From assembly GCA_046726315.1 (NCBI GenBank), contig JBKPAG010000018.1, forward strand, positions 18,052 through 82,051: a DNA stretch of 64,000 nt. The letters are read 5' to 3'. Source of the DNA: JACVRX01 sp046726315 (GTDB taxonomy: Bacteria; Actinomycetota; Actinomycetes; Jiangellales; Jiangellaceae). A program made the translations under genes and the position numbers. Under the pieces are notes generated by a model that saw only the letters and a program-made list of their open reading frames with translations, made no database searches and was not told the origin of the DNA. Below, in pieces: positions 23,853 through 33,394 of this stretch. Within the stretch, counting starts at the first letter, position 1, and every line of letters starts with the position of its first letter.

Positions 23853-25247
23853 CTAGGCGTTGGCGGTCGCCACTTGGTCACCAGCCGCCCGGCCAGCGAC
23901 GGTGCCGAACGCCTCGTCGACGATGTCGAGCCCTTCCTCCAGCAGGTGCTCGGGGATCACCAAGGGCGGGAGGAAACGCAGTACATTGCCGAACGTCCCA
24001 CAGGTCAACACCACCAGGCCGGCCTGGTGACAGGCATGCGCCACCGCCTGCGTCGTAACCGGATCAGGCTTCGTGGAGCCCGGTGTGACCACCTCCACCG
24101 CGAGCATCGCCCCGCGGCCCCTGACGTCGCCGATGGCGGGATAACGCTGCTGGAGCTCACGGAGCCGGGGCAGCATGATCGATTCGATCCGCCGCGCTGC
24201 CCCGATCAGGTCCCGCTCCTCGATGGTCCGGATCGCGCCCAGCGCTGCGGCGCACGAGACCGGGTTGCCGCCGTACGTGCCGCCCAGGCCACCAACGTGG
24301 ATGCTGTCCATGATCTCGGCGCGGCCGGTCACGGCCGCGAGGGGGAGGCCACCCGCGATCCCCTTGGCGGTTGCCATCAGGTCGGGGGTCACTCCCTCGT
24401 GCTCGCAGGCGAACCATGCGCCTGTGCGGGCGAAACCGGTCTGCACCTCGTCCGCTGCGAAGACAATCCCGTTCGTCCGGCAGTAATCCGCGAGCGCAGC
24501 CAGGAAGCCCTCGCCGGGAACCACGAACCCACCCTCGCCCTGGATGGGTTCGATCAGCACGCACGCGACGTTCTCGGCGCCGACTTGCTTGTCGATCGCG
24601 GTGATCACCTCGGCGGCCGCCTCTGGCCCACAGTTCTCCGGCCCGGTCGGCCACCTGTACGGGTAGGCCATCGGCATCCGGTAGACCTCGGGGGCAAACG
24701 GTCCGAACCCGTGTTTGTACGGCATGTTCTTCGCGGTGAGCGCCATGGTCAGATTCGTCCGGCCGTGGTAGGCGTGGTCGAAGGCCACGATGGCCGGCCG
24801 ACCGGTGTGCGACCGGGCGATCTTCACGGCGTTCTCGACGGCTTCTGCACCGGAGTTGAACAAGGCCGAGCGCTTGTCGTGGTCGCCGGGGGTGAGGCGG
24901 GCGAGTTCCTCGCAGACTGCTACGTAGCCCTCATACGGCGTGATCATGAAACAGGTGTGGGTGAACTGACCGACCTGATTGCGGACTCCGGCAACTACCC
25001 TGTCGGCGGCGTTTCCGACGCTTACGACAGCAATCCCGGAACCGAAGTCGATCAGTGAGTTGCCGTCGACGTCGACCAGGACACCGCCGCCAGCGCGCTC
25101 GATGAAGACCGGCAGCATGGTCGAGACAGCCCGCGACACCGCTGTCGCGCGCCGTGCCAACAACGCAGCCGAATGTGGTCCGGGGATCTCGGTGACCAGT
25201 CGCCGCTCTTGCGGTAATGCGGGGCCACCCGACGTTTCAGACCTCAC
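23853..25247 (-). CDS. gabT: Omega-aminotransferase, 4-aminobutyrate type
   Basis: A 464-residue class III PLP aminotransferase. GTG 25247 follows GAGGAGG by six bases. LFNSGAEAVENAVKIAR binds the phosphate, VACVLIEPIQGEGGF and VFAADEVQTGFARTG hold the cofactor-stacking Glu and the Asp, and the Schiff-base lysine is in LMATAKGIAGGLPLAAV. GGTYGGNPVSCAAALG and the overall match are those of 4-aminobutyrate aminotransferases. It would turn GABA plus 2-oxoglutarate into succinate semialdehyde. No succinate-semialdehyde dehydrogenase lies in the window. It diverges from a PucR regulator that is likely to control it. Confidence 0.9.
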   Translation of the reverse strand: MRSETSGGPALPQERRLVTEIPGPHSAALLARRATAVSRAVSTMLPVFIERAGGGVLVDVDGNSLIDFGSGIAVVSVGNAADRVVAGVRNQVGQFTHTCFMITPYEGYVAVCEELARLTPGDHDKRSALFNSGAEAVENAVKIARSHTGRPAIVAFDHAYHGRTNLTMALTAKNMPYKHGFGPFAPEVYRMPMAYPYRWPTGPENCGPEAAAEVITAIDKQVGAENVACVLIEPIQGEGGFVVPGEGFLAALADYCRTNGIVFAADEVQTGFARTGAWFACEHEGVTPDLMATAKGIAGGLPLAAVTGRAEIMDSIHVGGLGGTYGGNPVSCAAALGAIRTIEERDLIGAARRIESIMLPRLRELQQRYPAIGDVRGRGAMLAVEVVTPGSTKPDPVTTQAVAHACHQAGLVVLTCGTFGNVLRFLPPLVIPEHLLEEGLDIVDEAFGTVAGRAAGDQVATANA

Positions 25248-25396
25248 GTCGACCTCCTCGGTACGAGATGCGGGGACCGCGTCATGGCGGCCGGGCTCGA
25301 ACGACCATGCTCACTGGACTCTAGGTCTGTGCGACAAACTCGAGTCATGGCACCGTAGGACAGTTCTGCAAGCTGACTTCGACACTGTGTCGAGGA
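25248..25396. promoter_or_regulatory. Divergent control region, aminotransferase / PucR regulator
   Basis: 149 bases between the two divergent starts. By analogy with GabR/PucR-type loci the regulator probably binds here. I cannot define an operator. Confidence 0.45.
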
Positions 25397-26929
25397 ATGA
25401 TGCCCGTCACGCTGGCTGCCCTGCTTCGTCAGCCTTCGCTGGGACTGACGGCTCTCACTGGCCGCGAGGCGCTCGACCGCGAGATCTCCTGGGTGCATGC
25501 GAGCGAACTGCTCGATCCCACCCCCTATCTCGACGGTGGTGAACTGCTGCTCTCCGTCGGGATGTGGCTCAGTCCGGGTACGGCGGTGCGGAAGGCCGGC
25601 CAGGTGAGTGTTGCGGCGTACGTGGACCGCCTGGTCCGAACGGGAGTCGCGGGACTGGGCTTTGGTGTCGGGCTGACCCACGCGGAGGTGCCGAGAGCGT
25701 TGATCGAGGCGGCCTCGGCCCGCGAGCTACCTCTTCTCTCGGTGCCGAAGACGACACCGTTCATTGCCATCAGTCGTGTGGTGTGGGAGGCGATGGCGGC
25801 CGACCACAACGCAGAGATGATGCACACATTCCAGGCGCAGCAGGAGCTCACTCGTGCCGCTATTGCAGCCGGCGCCAGCGGAGTGGTCCGCCGTCTTGCC
25901 GAGCGGCTCGACGGGTGGGCAGTGCTGCTCGATGCCGCCGGGTCGGTCGTTCACGCCGCCCCAGCCGGAGCCGCCCGGCAGGCGCCATGGCTAGCGCAGG
26001 AGCTGGAACGTCTTCGCGATGTCGCCACGCCGGTGAGCACGACGCTGTCGGTTGACGGCGACCAGATCGTCGTGCAATCGCTTCGGCCCGAGCGTCGTAC
26101 TCGTGGCTTCCTCGCGATCGGTATCGCGTCGCGTCCCACCGCCGAGCAACGCAATGTGCTCAACACGGCAGTCTCGCTGTTGACGCTCGTGCTCGCCCAG
26201 GCGAGTGCCCTCAGGACCGCAGAAGCCCACCTCCGGACGGCAATCTTCGATCTGCTGGTCAACGGTGACCTGAACCGGGCCGACCAGATCGCCATGGATA
26301 TGTGGGGCGGCCTGCCATCAGGGCCTGTGCGGATGTCACTTGTCGCTGGAGCGACCTCCGCCATCGATGACCTCACCGACGTCCTGGACGCAACCGCTGC
26401 GTCGTCCCCGGAACAACTGTTCTTCGCCAATGTCGCCGATCGGCTGGCGGTGATCTATCCGGCCAAGGCCCGGATGCGGGATAAGGTTCTCGCCTCTGCC
26501 GGCGCATCGGCCGCGCTCACGGTTGGCGAGTCGACCGAGACCGAGCTGACCGATATCGGCCGGGCGCATCGCGAGGCCGAACAGGCTCTGGGCATCGGCA
26601 TCCGCAGCCACCGGCAACACACCCAGTTCGCGGACGTCGGGGCCTCGGCGATGCTTGAACTGTTGGCGACTCCGCAAGCCACGGCGTTCGCCGAGTCGCT
26701 GCTGCGTCCACTGGTCGACCACGACGCATCGGGACGAGGAGACCTGATCATCTCCCTTCGGACCTGGCTGGACCACAACGGACAGTGGGACGCCGCGGCT
26801 GCGGAGCTCGGTATTCACCGGCACACGCTCCGGCACCGGATAGAACGTGCCGCGCGACTGCTCGGCCGAGATCTGGACGTCGCCGCAGTGCGGGTCGAGC
26901 TGTGGACAGCTGTCCGGCTACTCGGGTAA
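25397..26929 (+). CDS. PucR-family transcriptional regulator
   Basis: A 510-residue regulator. Residues 3-120 are the PucR N-terminal domain (MPVTLAALLRQPSLGLTALT, then GELLLSVGMWLSPGT). A middle GAF- or GGDEF-like region follows, and the C-terminus (DHNGQWDAAAAELGIHRHTL, then HRIERAARLLGRDL) is the PucR helix-turn-helix. Family members sense purines, proline or GABA and activate nitrogen catabolism. The divergent GABA-type aminotransferase and nearby amine genes are its probable targets. ATG 25397 or 25400 follows GAGG closely. Its end overlaps the convergent permease by 12 bases. Confidence 0.9.
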   Translation: MMPVTLAALLRQPSLGLTALTGREALDREISWVHASELLDPTPYLDGGELLLSVGMWLSPGTAVRKAGQVSVAAYVDRLVRTGVAGLGFGVGLTHAEVPRALIEAASARELPLLSVPKTTPFIAISRVVWEAMAADHNAEMMHTFQAQQELTRAAIAAGASGVVRRLAERLDGWAVLLDAAGSVVHAAPAGAARQAPWLAQELERLRDVATPVSTTLSVDGDQIVVQSLRPERRTRGFLAIGIASRPTAEQRNVLNTAVSLLTLVLAQASALRTAEAHLRTAIFDLLVNGDLNRADQIAMDMWGGLPSGPVRMSLVAGATSAIDDLTDVLDATAASSPEQLFFANVADRLAVIYPAKARMRDKVLASAGASAALTVGESTETELTDIGRAHREAEQALGIGIRSHRQHTQFADVGASAMLELLATPQATAFAESLLRPLVDHDASGRGDLIISLRTWLDHNGQWDAAAAELGIHRHTLRHRIERAARLLGRDLDVAAVRVELWTAVRLLG

Positions 26930-28474
26930 GTCAGACAACGACGGCTCGTCCAGAACCAGGGCAGGGGTGTCTTTGCGCAGTGTCTCGCCGCGGAAGAACG
27001 CCGGTTCCCTGACCTGCTGCCAGAACATCAACGCCACGCCCGCGACGATCAGGCCGAGCCCGAGGATCAGCACCAGCCCGACGCCGCCAATGCTCGCGCC
27101 GCTGCCGTAATCGGGCGATGCGCTGTCGCGCAAGGTCACCACGAACACGAAAAGCAGACCGAGGCCGCCGAACAGCGGGAAGAGCAGTTTGAACACGACA
27201 CTTTCCGCGTCGACGAACAGCTCCTTGCGGAAGTACCAGATGCAAGCAAACGCCGTCAGCCCGTAGTAGAAGCAGATCATGATGCCGAGCGAGTAGATGG
27301 TGTCGGTGAGGACGTTCTCGCTGAGGAACGTGAGAATCGCATAGAACAGGCCCGAGCCGATCGCTGCGGCGATCGTTGCATACGACGGGGTGCGGTGCTC
27401 CGGATGCACCGTCGCGAACTGCTTCGGGAATGCCCCATAGGTCCCCATCGCCAGCATGGTGCGCGAGGCCGGCAGGAACGTTGTGGTCAGGCTTGCGGCA
27501 CTCGAGGCCAAGACGGCCAGGAAGAGGAACAGGTCCAGCGGGCTGCCCAGGACCGGCTCGGCCAACGCGCCGAACACGTTGTCGGAGATCTCCTCATTGC
27601 CCAGGCCGAGTCCTTCGGTTCCCACTCCCGCGTACATCTGCGTCGCAACGGCCACGATCAGGTACGTCAGCAAGATCGACAACACACACAGCAGAGCCGC
27701 GCGGCCGGGAGTCTTCTCCGCCTCCTTCGACTCCTCATTGACGGTAAGACTGGTATCCCATCCCTAGAACGCGAAGATCGAACCCGACAGCCCTGCGACG
27801 AATGCTGACATCGTCAGGCCGGACGGGCCGAACCAGTCGAAGCTAAACGGAATGCCAGTCTCTGACGAGCCAGACTTGACCAGCGCAACCACGGCGAACA
27901 GCGCGAGTATGAGCAGTTGGAAGCCCACCAGCACGAACTGGACGTGCTCGGTCGTCGTGATGCCCAGGTAGGAGACCCACGCTGCGATGGCCAGGAAAAC
28001 CAGGCAGGTCACAACGTTGATCCACTTGTTCTCCCACAGCGCCCCAACGTCGTTGTTGCCCATGAGCTCGCCGATGAACTGGTAGAAGAACTGCACGGCG
28101 ACACCGGTGAGGTTCGACAGCACGATTACCGTGGCGAGCACCGCCGCCCAACCGCCCAGCCAGCCGATGTGCGGCCCGAACGCCTTGGTGGTCCAGGTGA
28201 ACGACGTGCCGCAGTCCGGCGCGACCTTGTTCAGCTCCCGATAGGCATACGCCGCGAAGAACATCGGCAGGAACCCGGCGATGATGACGAACGGCATTTG
28301 CGCGCCGGCCTCCGCCACCAGGATTCCGATGGTCGCCGTCAGCGCATACGCCAGCGCCACCGAGGAGATACCCAGCACCGTGCCGCCGAGCAACCCGACC
28401 GCGTTGTGCGACAGGCCCTTGTCTTGGAGGTCGGCTTCGATCTGGTGGTGCGGATCGTGCGCCTCGATCTGCAT
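26918..28474 (-). pseudogene. APC-family permease interrupted by one in-frame amber codon
   Basis: From ATG 28474 the reading frame encodes a complete 518-residue transporter with about 12 membrane helices except for a TAG at 27764-27766. Before it the protein reads AGLSGSIFAF, after it GWDTSLTVNEESKEAEKTPG. In related permeases this conserved stretch is F.YWGWDT..NEE, so the stop replaces a tryptophan (TGG to TAG) and nothing else is shifted. Downstream ATYATIA and LGIMICFYYGLTAFACIW are intact. It lies between the PucR gene and agmatinase and should import an amine or amino acid. It is a very young nonsense mutation, a read-through gene or a base error. Confidence 0.85.
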
Positions 28475-28513
28475 GGTCGCCTCGCCAGGTCGCAGCCGTG
28501 ATGCGGGTCACCC

Positions 28514-29542
28514 CTAACTTGCGTCTCGCGCCGCTGTAACGCGTTCGTGCAAAAGCGTCGGTGGAATGTCGTCCCAGCGTCGGCCCTGCTTGCGGAATGC
28601 GACGCCGGACAACATTTCCAATACCACCCGGTTGGCCAGGAACGCCGTCACATCCGCGTTGTCGAACGGCGGGGACACCTCCACCACGTCCATACCGACC
28701 ACCGGCAGCTCTATAGCAATGCGCCGAATGGTGTCGAGCAGCTCGCGTGGGGAGAAGCCACCCGGCTCGGGCGTTCCCGTACCCGGCGCCGATCCGGGGT
28801 CGGTGACGTCGATGTCCACCGAGACGAACACGCCGTCGCAGTCGTCGGTCGCGATTGCGAATGCCTCATCCAGGCAGGGTCCCAAGCCGCGGCGGACGAT
28901 CTCGTGCATTTCGAAGGAGCGCATTCTCTTCTCGGCCATCCAATCCAGGGTCTCGGGCTCGGGCCAATAGCCGCGCAAGCCGAGCTGCAGGAACCGATCT
29001 CCGCGACAGGCGCCGGACTCGATCAGCCGCCGCATTGGCAGGCCGTGCCCGATGAGGGACCCGAACTGGAAATCCCCGGTGTCCGCGTGCGCGTCGAAGT
29101 GGATCAGGGAGATCCGCCCCCATCCCAAGGCGCGAGCGACGCCGGTCATGTCCGGCCACGTAATCGTGTGGTCGCCGCCCAGGATCACCGGGATTGCCCC
29201 GGCATCGGCGACGCTCTGCACGGCGGTCTCGAGCTGATCCAGCGGCTGTCGCGCTTCGACGCCGGGCATCTCGACGTCGCCGGCGTCGACAACGGTCAGG
29301 TCCTTCAACGGATCGACCCGCAGGGCGAGGTGGGGGCGGGAGGCGTCGTGCGGCAGGTAATCGGTGATCCTGATCGCCTGCGGGCCGAACCGGGCGCCCG
29401 GACGGTAGGACGTGCCTGCGTCGTACGGCGCGCCGATCACGACCACATCGGCGTTGCGCATTCCCGTCGCATCCTCGAGGTCGCATCGCTCGACGCCGAG
29501 ATAGGTCACATCCGGTCCGTACATTCCGCCATAGCGCGCCAT
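28514..29542 (-). CDS. speB: Agmatinase / ureohydrolase
   Basis: A 342-residue manganese ureohydrolase taken from ATG 29542. Metal ligands are present in the order GGDHTITW, HFDAHADTGD and SVDIDVTDPGSAPG (the DxDxxDP signature). These enzymes split agmatine into putrescine and urea, or a guanidino acid such as guanidinobutyrate into GABA and urea. Either would feed the amine-to-GABA steps nearby. The upstream start options (ATG 29551) give three more residues. Its start faces the decarboxylase gene across a 120-base control region. Confidence 0.88.
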   Translation of the reverse strand: MARYGGMYGPDVTYLGVERCDLEDATGMRNADVVVIGAPYDAGTSYRPGARFGPQAIRITDYLPHDASRPHLALRVDPLKDLTVVDAGDVEMPGVEARQPLDQLETAVQSVADAGAIPVILGGDHTITWPDMTGVARALGWGRISLIHFDAHADTGDFQFGSLIGHGLPMRRLIESGACRGDRFLQLGLRGYWPEPETLDWMAEKRMRSFEMHEIVRRGLGPCLDEAFAIATDDCDGVFVSVDIDVTDPGSAPGTGTPEPGGFSPRELLDTIRRIAIELPVVGMDVVEVSPPFDNADVTAFLANRVVLEMLSGVAFRKQGRRWDDIPPTLLHERVTAARDAS

Positions 29543-29613
29543 GGCCGTTACTGTGCCACCCCTGGCACAGCCGGCGGCAGTGCACGCCGGCCAGATCTGC
29601 CGGCAGTGCGGGA

Positions 29614-29641
29614 CCGAGTGGACTATTGTCAATTCACTCGG
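29614..29641. promoter_or_regulatory. Inverted repeat in the agmatinase / decarboxylase control region
   Basis: CCGAGTG and CACTCGG flank a 14-base AT-rich spacer (GACTATTGTCAATT) that could hold a promoter element. Just upstream (29560-29612), GCCGGCAGTGC-like sequence occurs twice. Together they look like an operator for a dimeric regulator shared by both divergent genes. Confidence 0.5.
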
Positions 29642-29662
29642 ACCCGATCTACCGTCCGGCCC

Positions 29663-31021
29663 ATGCATAACGTGGACGCGACGACCGAGCAGATGATTCG
29701 TTCTGTGCTGGCCTACGCCGAGAATCGGCTGCGGCTGGACCCGGTGCCACTCGACCAGGGGTCACGCGACCCAGCCGCCCTCGATGCCGTCACCGAGGGC
29801 TTGCTCTCCGAGAACGGCACCAATCCGGACCAGGTCCTCGGCGTCTACACCTCGATGCTCGCTCCCGCGGTGATCTCCGCGGACAGCCCACGGTTCCTGG
29901 GCTTCATCCCGGCCGCGCCCACCAAGGCGTCGCTGCTGTTCGACATGCTCATCTCGTGCGCCTCGATTCAGGGCATCTCGTGGCTGGAAGCCGCAGGCGC
30001 GATTCATGCCGAGAACCAGGTGCTCAGGCTGATCGCGGACCGGGCGGGGCTGCCCGATTCAGCAGGTGGATGCTTCGTCTCCGGTGGGTCCGCTGGCAAC
30101 TTGTCGGCGCTCGTCGTGGCGCGGGAGATGGCTAAGAGCAGGAACAGTTCCGGCGGCCCACAACGGTGGCGCGTGGCCGTCGGGTCCGACGCCCACTCCT
30201 CGATCGTCAACACACTGCGTATCGTCGAGATGGACGCGCTGACCGTTGAAACCGATGATCATCGGCTGACCGGTGAAGCGCTCCGGAAAGCCATCGAGGA
30301 CGACGGAGACCCCTCGTCGCTCGCCGCGGTCGTCGCGACGTCAGGCACGACGAACGCCGGGATCGTCGACGATCTCGCCGGGGCGGCCGCGGTCGCACGG
30401 GATCACGGTTTGTGGTTCCACGTTGACGGCGCCTACGGCGGGGCCGGGCTGTTCGCCCCCAGCGTCCGGCACAAGTACGACGGCATCGAGCACGCCGACT
30501 CGTTCGTCCTCGACCCGCACAAGTGGCTGTTCGCGCCGTTCGACTGTGCGTCTCTGCTCTACCGCGATCCGTCGCTCGCGCGCTCGGTGCACACCCAGGA
30601 CGCGTCTTACCTGGACGTCATCCACGACAAGCCGGCGGAGTGGAACCCGACCGACTATGCCTACCACTTGACCAGGCGCGCACGGGGAATGCCGCTATGG
30701 TTCTCGTTGGCAGTCCATGGCGTGGCCGCGTACACAGAGGCGATCGAGACTGCGATCCGGTTGGCTCGCGAGACCGCCGACGAGATCCGGTCTCGGCCGG
30801 ACCTCGAACTGATCCGCGAACCCGATCTCGGGGTGGTCCTCTTCCGGCGGCAAGGCTGGAGCACGGCCGACTACACGGCGTGGGCCGACCAGCTGCTCGA
30901 GGACCAGGTGGCCTTCATCCCACCGTCGGCCTGGGAGGGTGAGACCGTCGCCCGGTTCGCGTTCTTGCATCCGCACACCTCGATGGACCTGGTTCGGGAG
31001 ATCCTCGACCGAATGGCGTGA
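29663..31021 (+). CDS. PLP-dependent amino acid decarboxylase (group II)
   Basis: A 452-residue decarboxylase of the aromatic-amino-acid, glutamate and diaminobutyrate decarboxylase family. Key features are GCFVSGGSAGNLSALVVARE (phosphate loop), VATSGTTNAGIVDDL, FHVDGAYGGAGLF (Asp of the PLP ring) and the Schiff-base Lys287 in VLDPHKWLFAPFD. The product is an amine and CO2, so it would supply the amine oxidase or a biosynthetic route. The substrate (aromatic, glutamate or diaminobutyrate) is not certain. It is divergent from agmatinase and followed 20 bases on by a MaoC-type gene. Confidence 0.88.
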   Translation: MHNVDATTEQMIRSVLAYAENRLRLDPVPLDQGSRDPAALDAVTEGLLSENGTNPDQVLGVYTSMLAPAVISADSPRFLGFIPAAPTKASLLFDMLISCASIQGISWLEAAGAIHAENQVLRLIADRAGLPDSAGGCFVSGGSAGNLSALVVAREMAKSRNSSGGPQRWRVAVGSDAHSSIVNTLRIVEMDALTVETDDHRLTGEALRKAIEDDGDPSSLAAVVATSGTTNAGIVDDLAGAAAVARDHGLWFHVDGAYGGAGLFAPSVRHKYDGIEHADSFVLDPHKWLFAPFDCASLLYRDPSLARSVHTQDASYLDVIHDKPAEWNPTDYAYHLTRRARGMPLWFSLAVHGVAAYTEAIETAIRLARETADEIRSRPDLELIREPDLGVVLFRRQGWSTADYTAWADQLLEDQVAFIPPSAWEGETVARFAFLHPHTSMDLVREILDRMA

Positions 31022-31040
31022 CTGCGGCACGCTGTCGGCC

Positions 31041-31544
31041 ATGCAGTTCGGGCGGACGTACGAGGAGTTCGAGGTCGGCGCGGTGTACAAGCACTGGCCG
31101 GGCAAGACGATCACCGAGGCAGACGACCACCTGTTCTGCCTCATCACGATGAACCACCACCCGTTGCACATCGACGCCCACTACGCCGCGGAGTCCACCC
31201 AGTTCGGCCGCAACGTCGTCGTCGGCAACCTGATCTACTCAGTGCTCCTGGGCATGTCGGTGCCCGACGTGTCGGGCAAGGCCATCGCCAACCTCGAGAT
31301 CGAGAGCCTCCGGCATGTGGCGCCTACCTTCCACGGCGACACCATCTACGGCGAGACGACCGTCCTCGACAAGCGGGAGTCCGCGAGTCGTGACGACCGG
31401 GGAATCGTCCAGGTCGAGACCCGGGGATACAACCAGGACGGCACCCTGGTCTGCACCTTTCGCCGGTCGGTCCTGGTGCCCAAGCAGAGCTATCTCGACG
31501 CCCGCGGCGGCGAGCAGCCGGGCCGCCCGACAGCTGGTGCCTAG
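31041..31544 (+). CDS. MaoC-family hot-dog dehydratase
   Basis: A 167-residue protein with the hot-dog fold of (R)-specific enoyl-CoA hydratases. TITEADDHLFCLITMNHHPLHID is the hydratase-2 signature, with Asp and the following His in place. Residues 40-60 continue with FGRNVVVGNLIYSVLLGM. Relatives include mesaconyl-C4-CoA and acyl-CoA hydratases. The specific substrate is unknown. It follows the decarboxylase by 20 bases and is probably transcribed with it. Its TAG nearly touches the convergent ABC permease stop. Confidence 0.85.
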   Translation: MQFGRTYEEFEVGAVYKHWPGKTITEADDHLFCLITMNHHPLHIDAHYAAESTQFGRNVVVGNLIYSVLLGMSVPDVSGKAIANLEIESLRHVAPTFHGDTIYGETTVLDKRESASRDDRGIVQVETRGYNQDGTLVCTFRRSVLVPKQSYLDARGGEQPGRPTAGA

Positions 31545-31545
31545 C

Positions 31546-32418
31546 TCAGGACGTGACGTCCTTGGTGGTGAAGCGAGCCCAGGCGAGGGCGCCGAAGACG
31601 ACGAGGTAGACCGCCTGGGTCAACAGCCCGGTCCGAATGTCGTCGAAGGCCATCGGGTCTCGCATCACGTCGCCGACGGCGAGCCACCAGTGGGTGTAGA
31701 GGTACTCGTGGATGACCTGGACCTGTGGGATGGTGTCGAGAATCTGGGCGATCACCGTCAACGTGGCCGTCGCAGCCATGGCGCCCATCGGCACCTCGGT
31801 CAGGGTGGAAAAGAACAGCCCGATTGCACCGACCGTGGCGAGCATCGCCGCGATGTACAGCGTGAACAAGACCGCTCGATACAGCGCCTCCCCGAAGCTG
31901 ACCGTCGTACCGGACAGCAGCACCACGTCGCCACCGGGGAACAGAATCAGGCCGGTACCGATGCCGACGGCGACGACCGTGGTCGCGCACGCAAGCGCGA
32001 ACGCCGCAACTCCGACGTACTTGACGACCAGTAGCCGAGTCCGGCCCGCGGGCACCACGAGTATGTTCCGCAACGTTCCCGTGCTGGCCTCTCCCGCCAC
32101 TGCCTCTCCGGACACGACCGAGACCGCCAGTGGGAGAAACAGCGGCAATGCCACCAAGACCGACGCCAGACCGAGGAACAGACCGTTCTGAGTGACCTGC
32201 GCGAAGAACGGCGGCCCCTCTCCCGGAGCGGGCCCGGCGGCGTTGATGGCGAGACCCAGCAGGACTGGTCCGGTCGAGAGCACGCCCAGCATCGCGAGGT
32301 TGCGACGCCGACGGAACACCAGCCGCAGCTCCGAGCGCAGCAGCCGACTGCTGATCCGCCGGGCGGGTCCGGAGGCGGCAGGAATCGGGCGAGGAAGGGC
32401 GAGCTCACTCGTCGACAT
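31546..32418 (-). CDS. ABC-2 type exporter permease
   Basis: A 290-residue inner-membrane subunit with about six hydrophobic helices, taken from ATG 32418. The segment GEAVAGEASTGTLRNILVVP followed by AGRTRLLVVKYVGVAAFALA is typical of ABC-2 exporters, and the helices (LASVLVALPLFLPLAVSVVS, AMLATVGAIGLFFSTL) fit. Its start lies within the 3' end of the ATPase gene, so the two are translationally coupled. With the ATPase it forms an efflux pump of unknown cargo. The operon continues upstream with a LolA/RseB-like exported protein. Confidence 0.85.
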   Translation of the reverse strand: MSTSELALPRPIPAASGPARRISSRLLRSELRLVFRRRRNLAMLGVLSTGPVLLGLAINAAGPAPGEGPPFFAQVTQNGLFLGLASVLVALPLFLPLAVSVVSGEAVAGEASTGTLRNILVVPAGRTRLLVVKYVGVAAFALACATTVVAVGIGTGLILFPGGDVVLLSGTTVSFGEALYRAVLFTLYIAAMLATVGAIGLFFSTLTEVPMGAMAATATLTVIAQILDTIPQVQVIHEYLYTHWWLAVGDVMRDPMAFDDIRTGLLTQAVYLVVFGALAWARFTTKDVTS

Positions 32419-33394
32419 CGAAGCCCTCACCGGTGAGCCCGACGAACATCTCCTCCAAGTCCGGCTTCTCGACGACGAGTTGGCGGACGGGGACACCGGC
32501 CTTGACCAGGGCTTCGGTCAGGTCCTCGCTGGCGGTCGCAGCGAGGTCAGCGACTACGCTGCGCTCCCCGATCTCTGGCTCGCCGGTACCGGCCCGACGG
32601 AGCACGTCAGCGGCAGCGGCCGGTTCCGAGGTGTCGACCCGTACCCGTGTACTCGACGCCGCTCGCAGCTCACCGAGAGAGCCCGAGAACACCAGCCGCC
32701 CATGGCTCATGACCCCGACATGGCTGCATACCTGCTCGACCTCGGGCAGCAGGTGTGACGACAGAAACACGGTCGTCTCAGCGGCACCGACGTCGCGGAT
32801 GATCGCCCGCACCTCTCGGGTACCCTGCGGGTCCAGGCCGTTGGTTGGCTCGTCCAGTACTAGTAGGTCACGCGGTTTCAGTAACGCGGCGGCGAGACCG
32901 AGGCGTTGCCGCATCCCCATCGAGTAGGCGCGGTAGCGCTTGCCCGCAGCGGCGGCGAGACCGACCCGGTCGAGCGCATCGGCGACCCGCGCGCGTGCTC
33001 CCGAGCCAGTGACCGTGCGGTCAGCGGCATCGAGGCGCAGCAGGTTGTCGCGGCCGGAAAGGTACGGGTGGAACGCCGGGCCCTCGACCAGCGCGCCCAC
33101 CTGTGGAAGCGTCAGGGAGGCGCCTTCCGGCATCGGCCGGCCGAGCACCTCGACGCTTCCCGCGGTCGCCGCTATCAGACCGAGCAGCATCCTGATGGTC
33201 GTGGTTTTCCCCGAGCCGTTCGGGCCGAGGAAGCCGAAGACGGTTCCGACGGGGACGTCGAGATCGAGCGAGTCGACGGCGGCCTGGCTGCCGAACCGCT
33301 TGGTGAGCCCACGGGTGCTGATCGCCGCCAGGCCCGTCGTCGGCGTGTTGCCCACCTCTTCACTTGCACGACGAACGACCTCGACGTCGGTCAC
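32405..33394 (-). CDS. ABC exporter ATPase
   Basis: A 329-residue ATP-binding subunit: Walker A GPNGSGKTTT, Q-loop region VGALVEGPAFHPYL, signature YSMGMRQRLGLAAALL, Walker B LLVLDEPTNGLDPQG and switch His in LSSHLLPEVEQ. The C-terminal extension (VRQLVVEKPDLEEMFVGLTG) is characteristic of ABC-2 drug, lantibiotic or antibiotic exporters. GTG 33394 overlaps the upstream stop as GTGA. It powers the permease coded next to it. Confidence 0.92.
   Translation of the reverse strand: MTDVEVVRRASEEVGNTPTTGLAAISTRGLTKRFGSQAAVDSLDLDVPVGTVFGFLGPNGSGKTTTIRMLLGLIAATAGSVEVLGRPMPEGASLTLPQVGALVEGPAFHPYLSGRDNLLRLDAADRTVTGSGARARVADALDRVGLAAAAGKRYRAYSMGMRQRLGLAAALLKPRDLLVLDEPTNGLDPQGTREVRAIIRDVGAAETTVFLSSHLLPEVEQVCSHVGVMSHGRLVFSGSLGELRAASSTRVRVDTSEPAAAADVLRRAGTGEPEIGERSVVADLAATASEDLTEALVKAGVPVRQLVVEKPDLEEMFVGLTGEGFDVDE

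Noticed and set aside
27764..27766. Amber codon read as pyrrolysine or as part of a recoded genome
   Set aside because: The position is a conserved tryptophan in the family, no pyl genes are seen, and TAG ends other genes here normally (for example 31542-31544, 17 bases of context fit a true stop).
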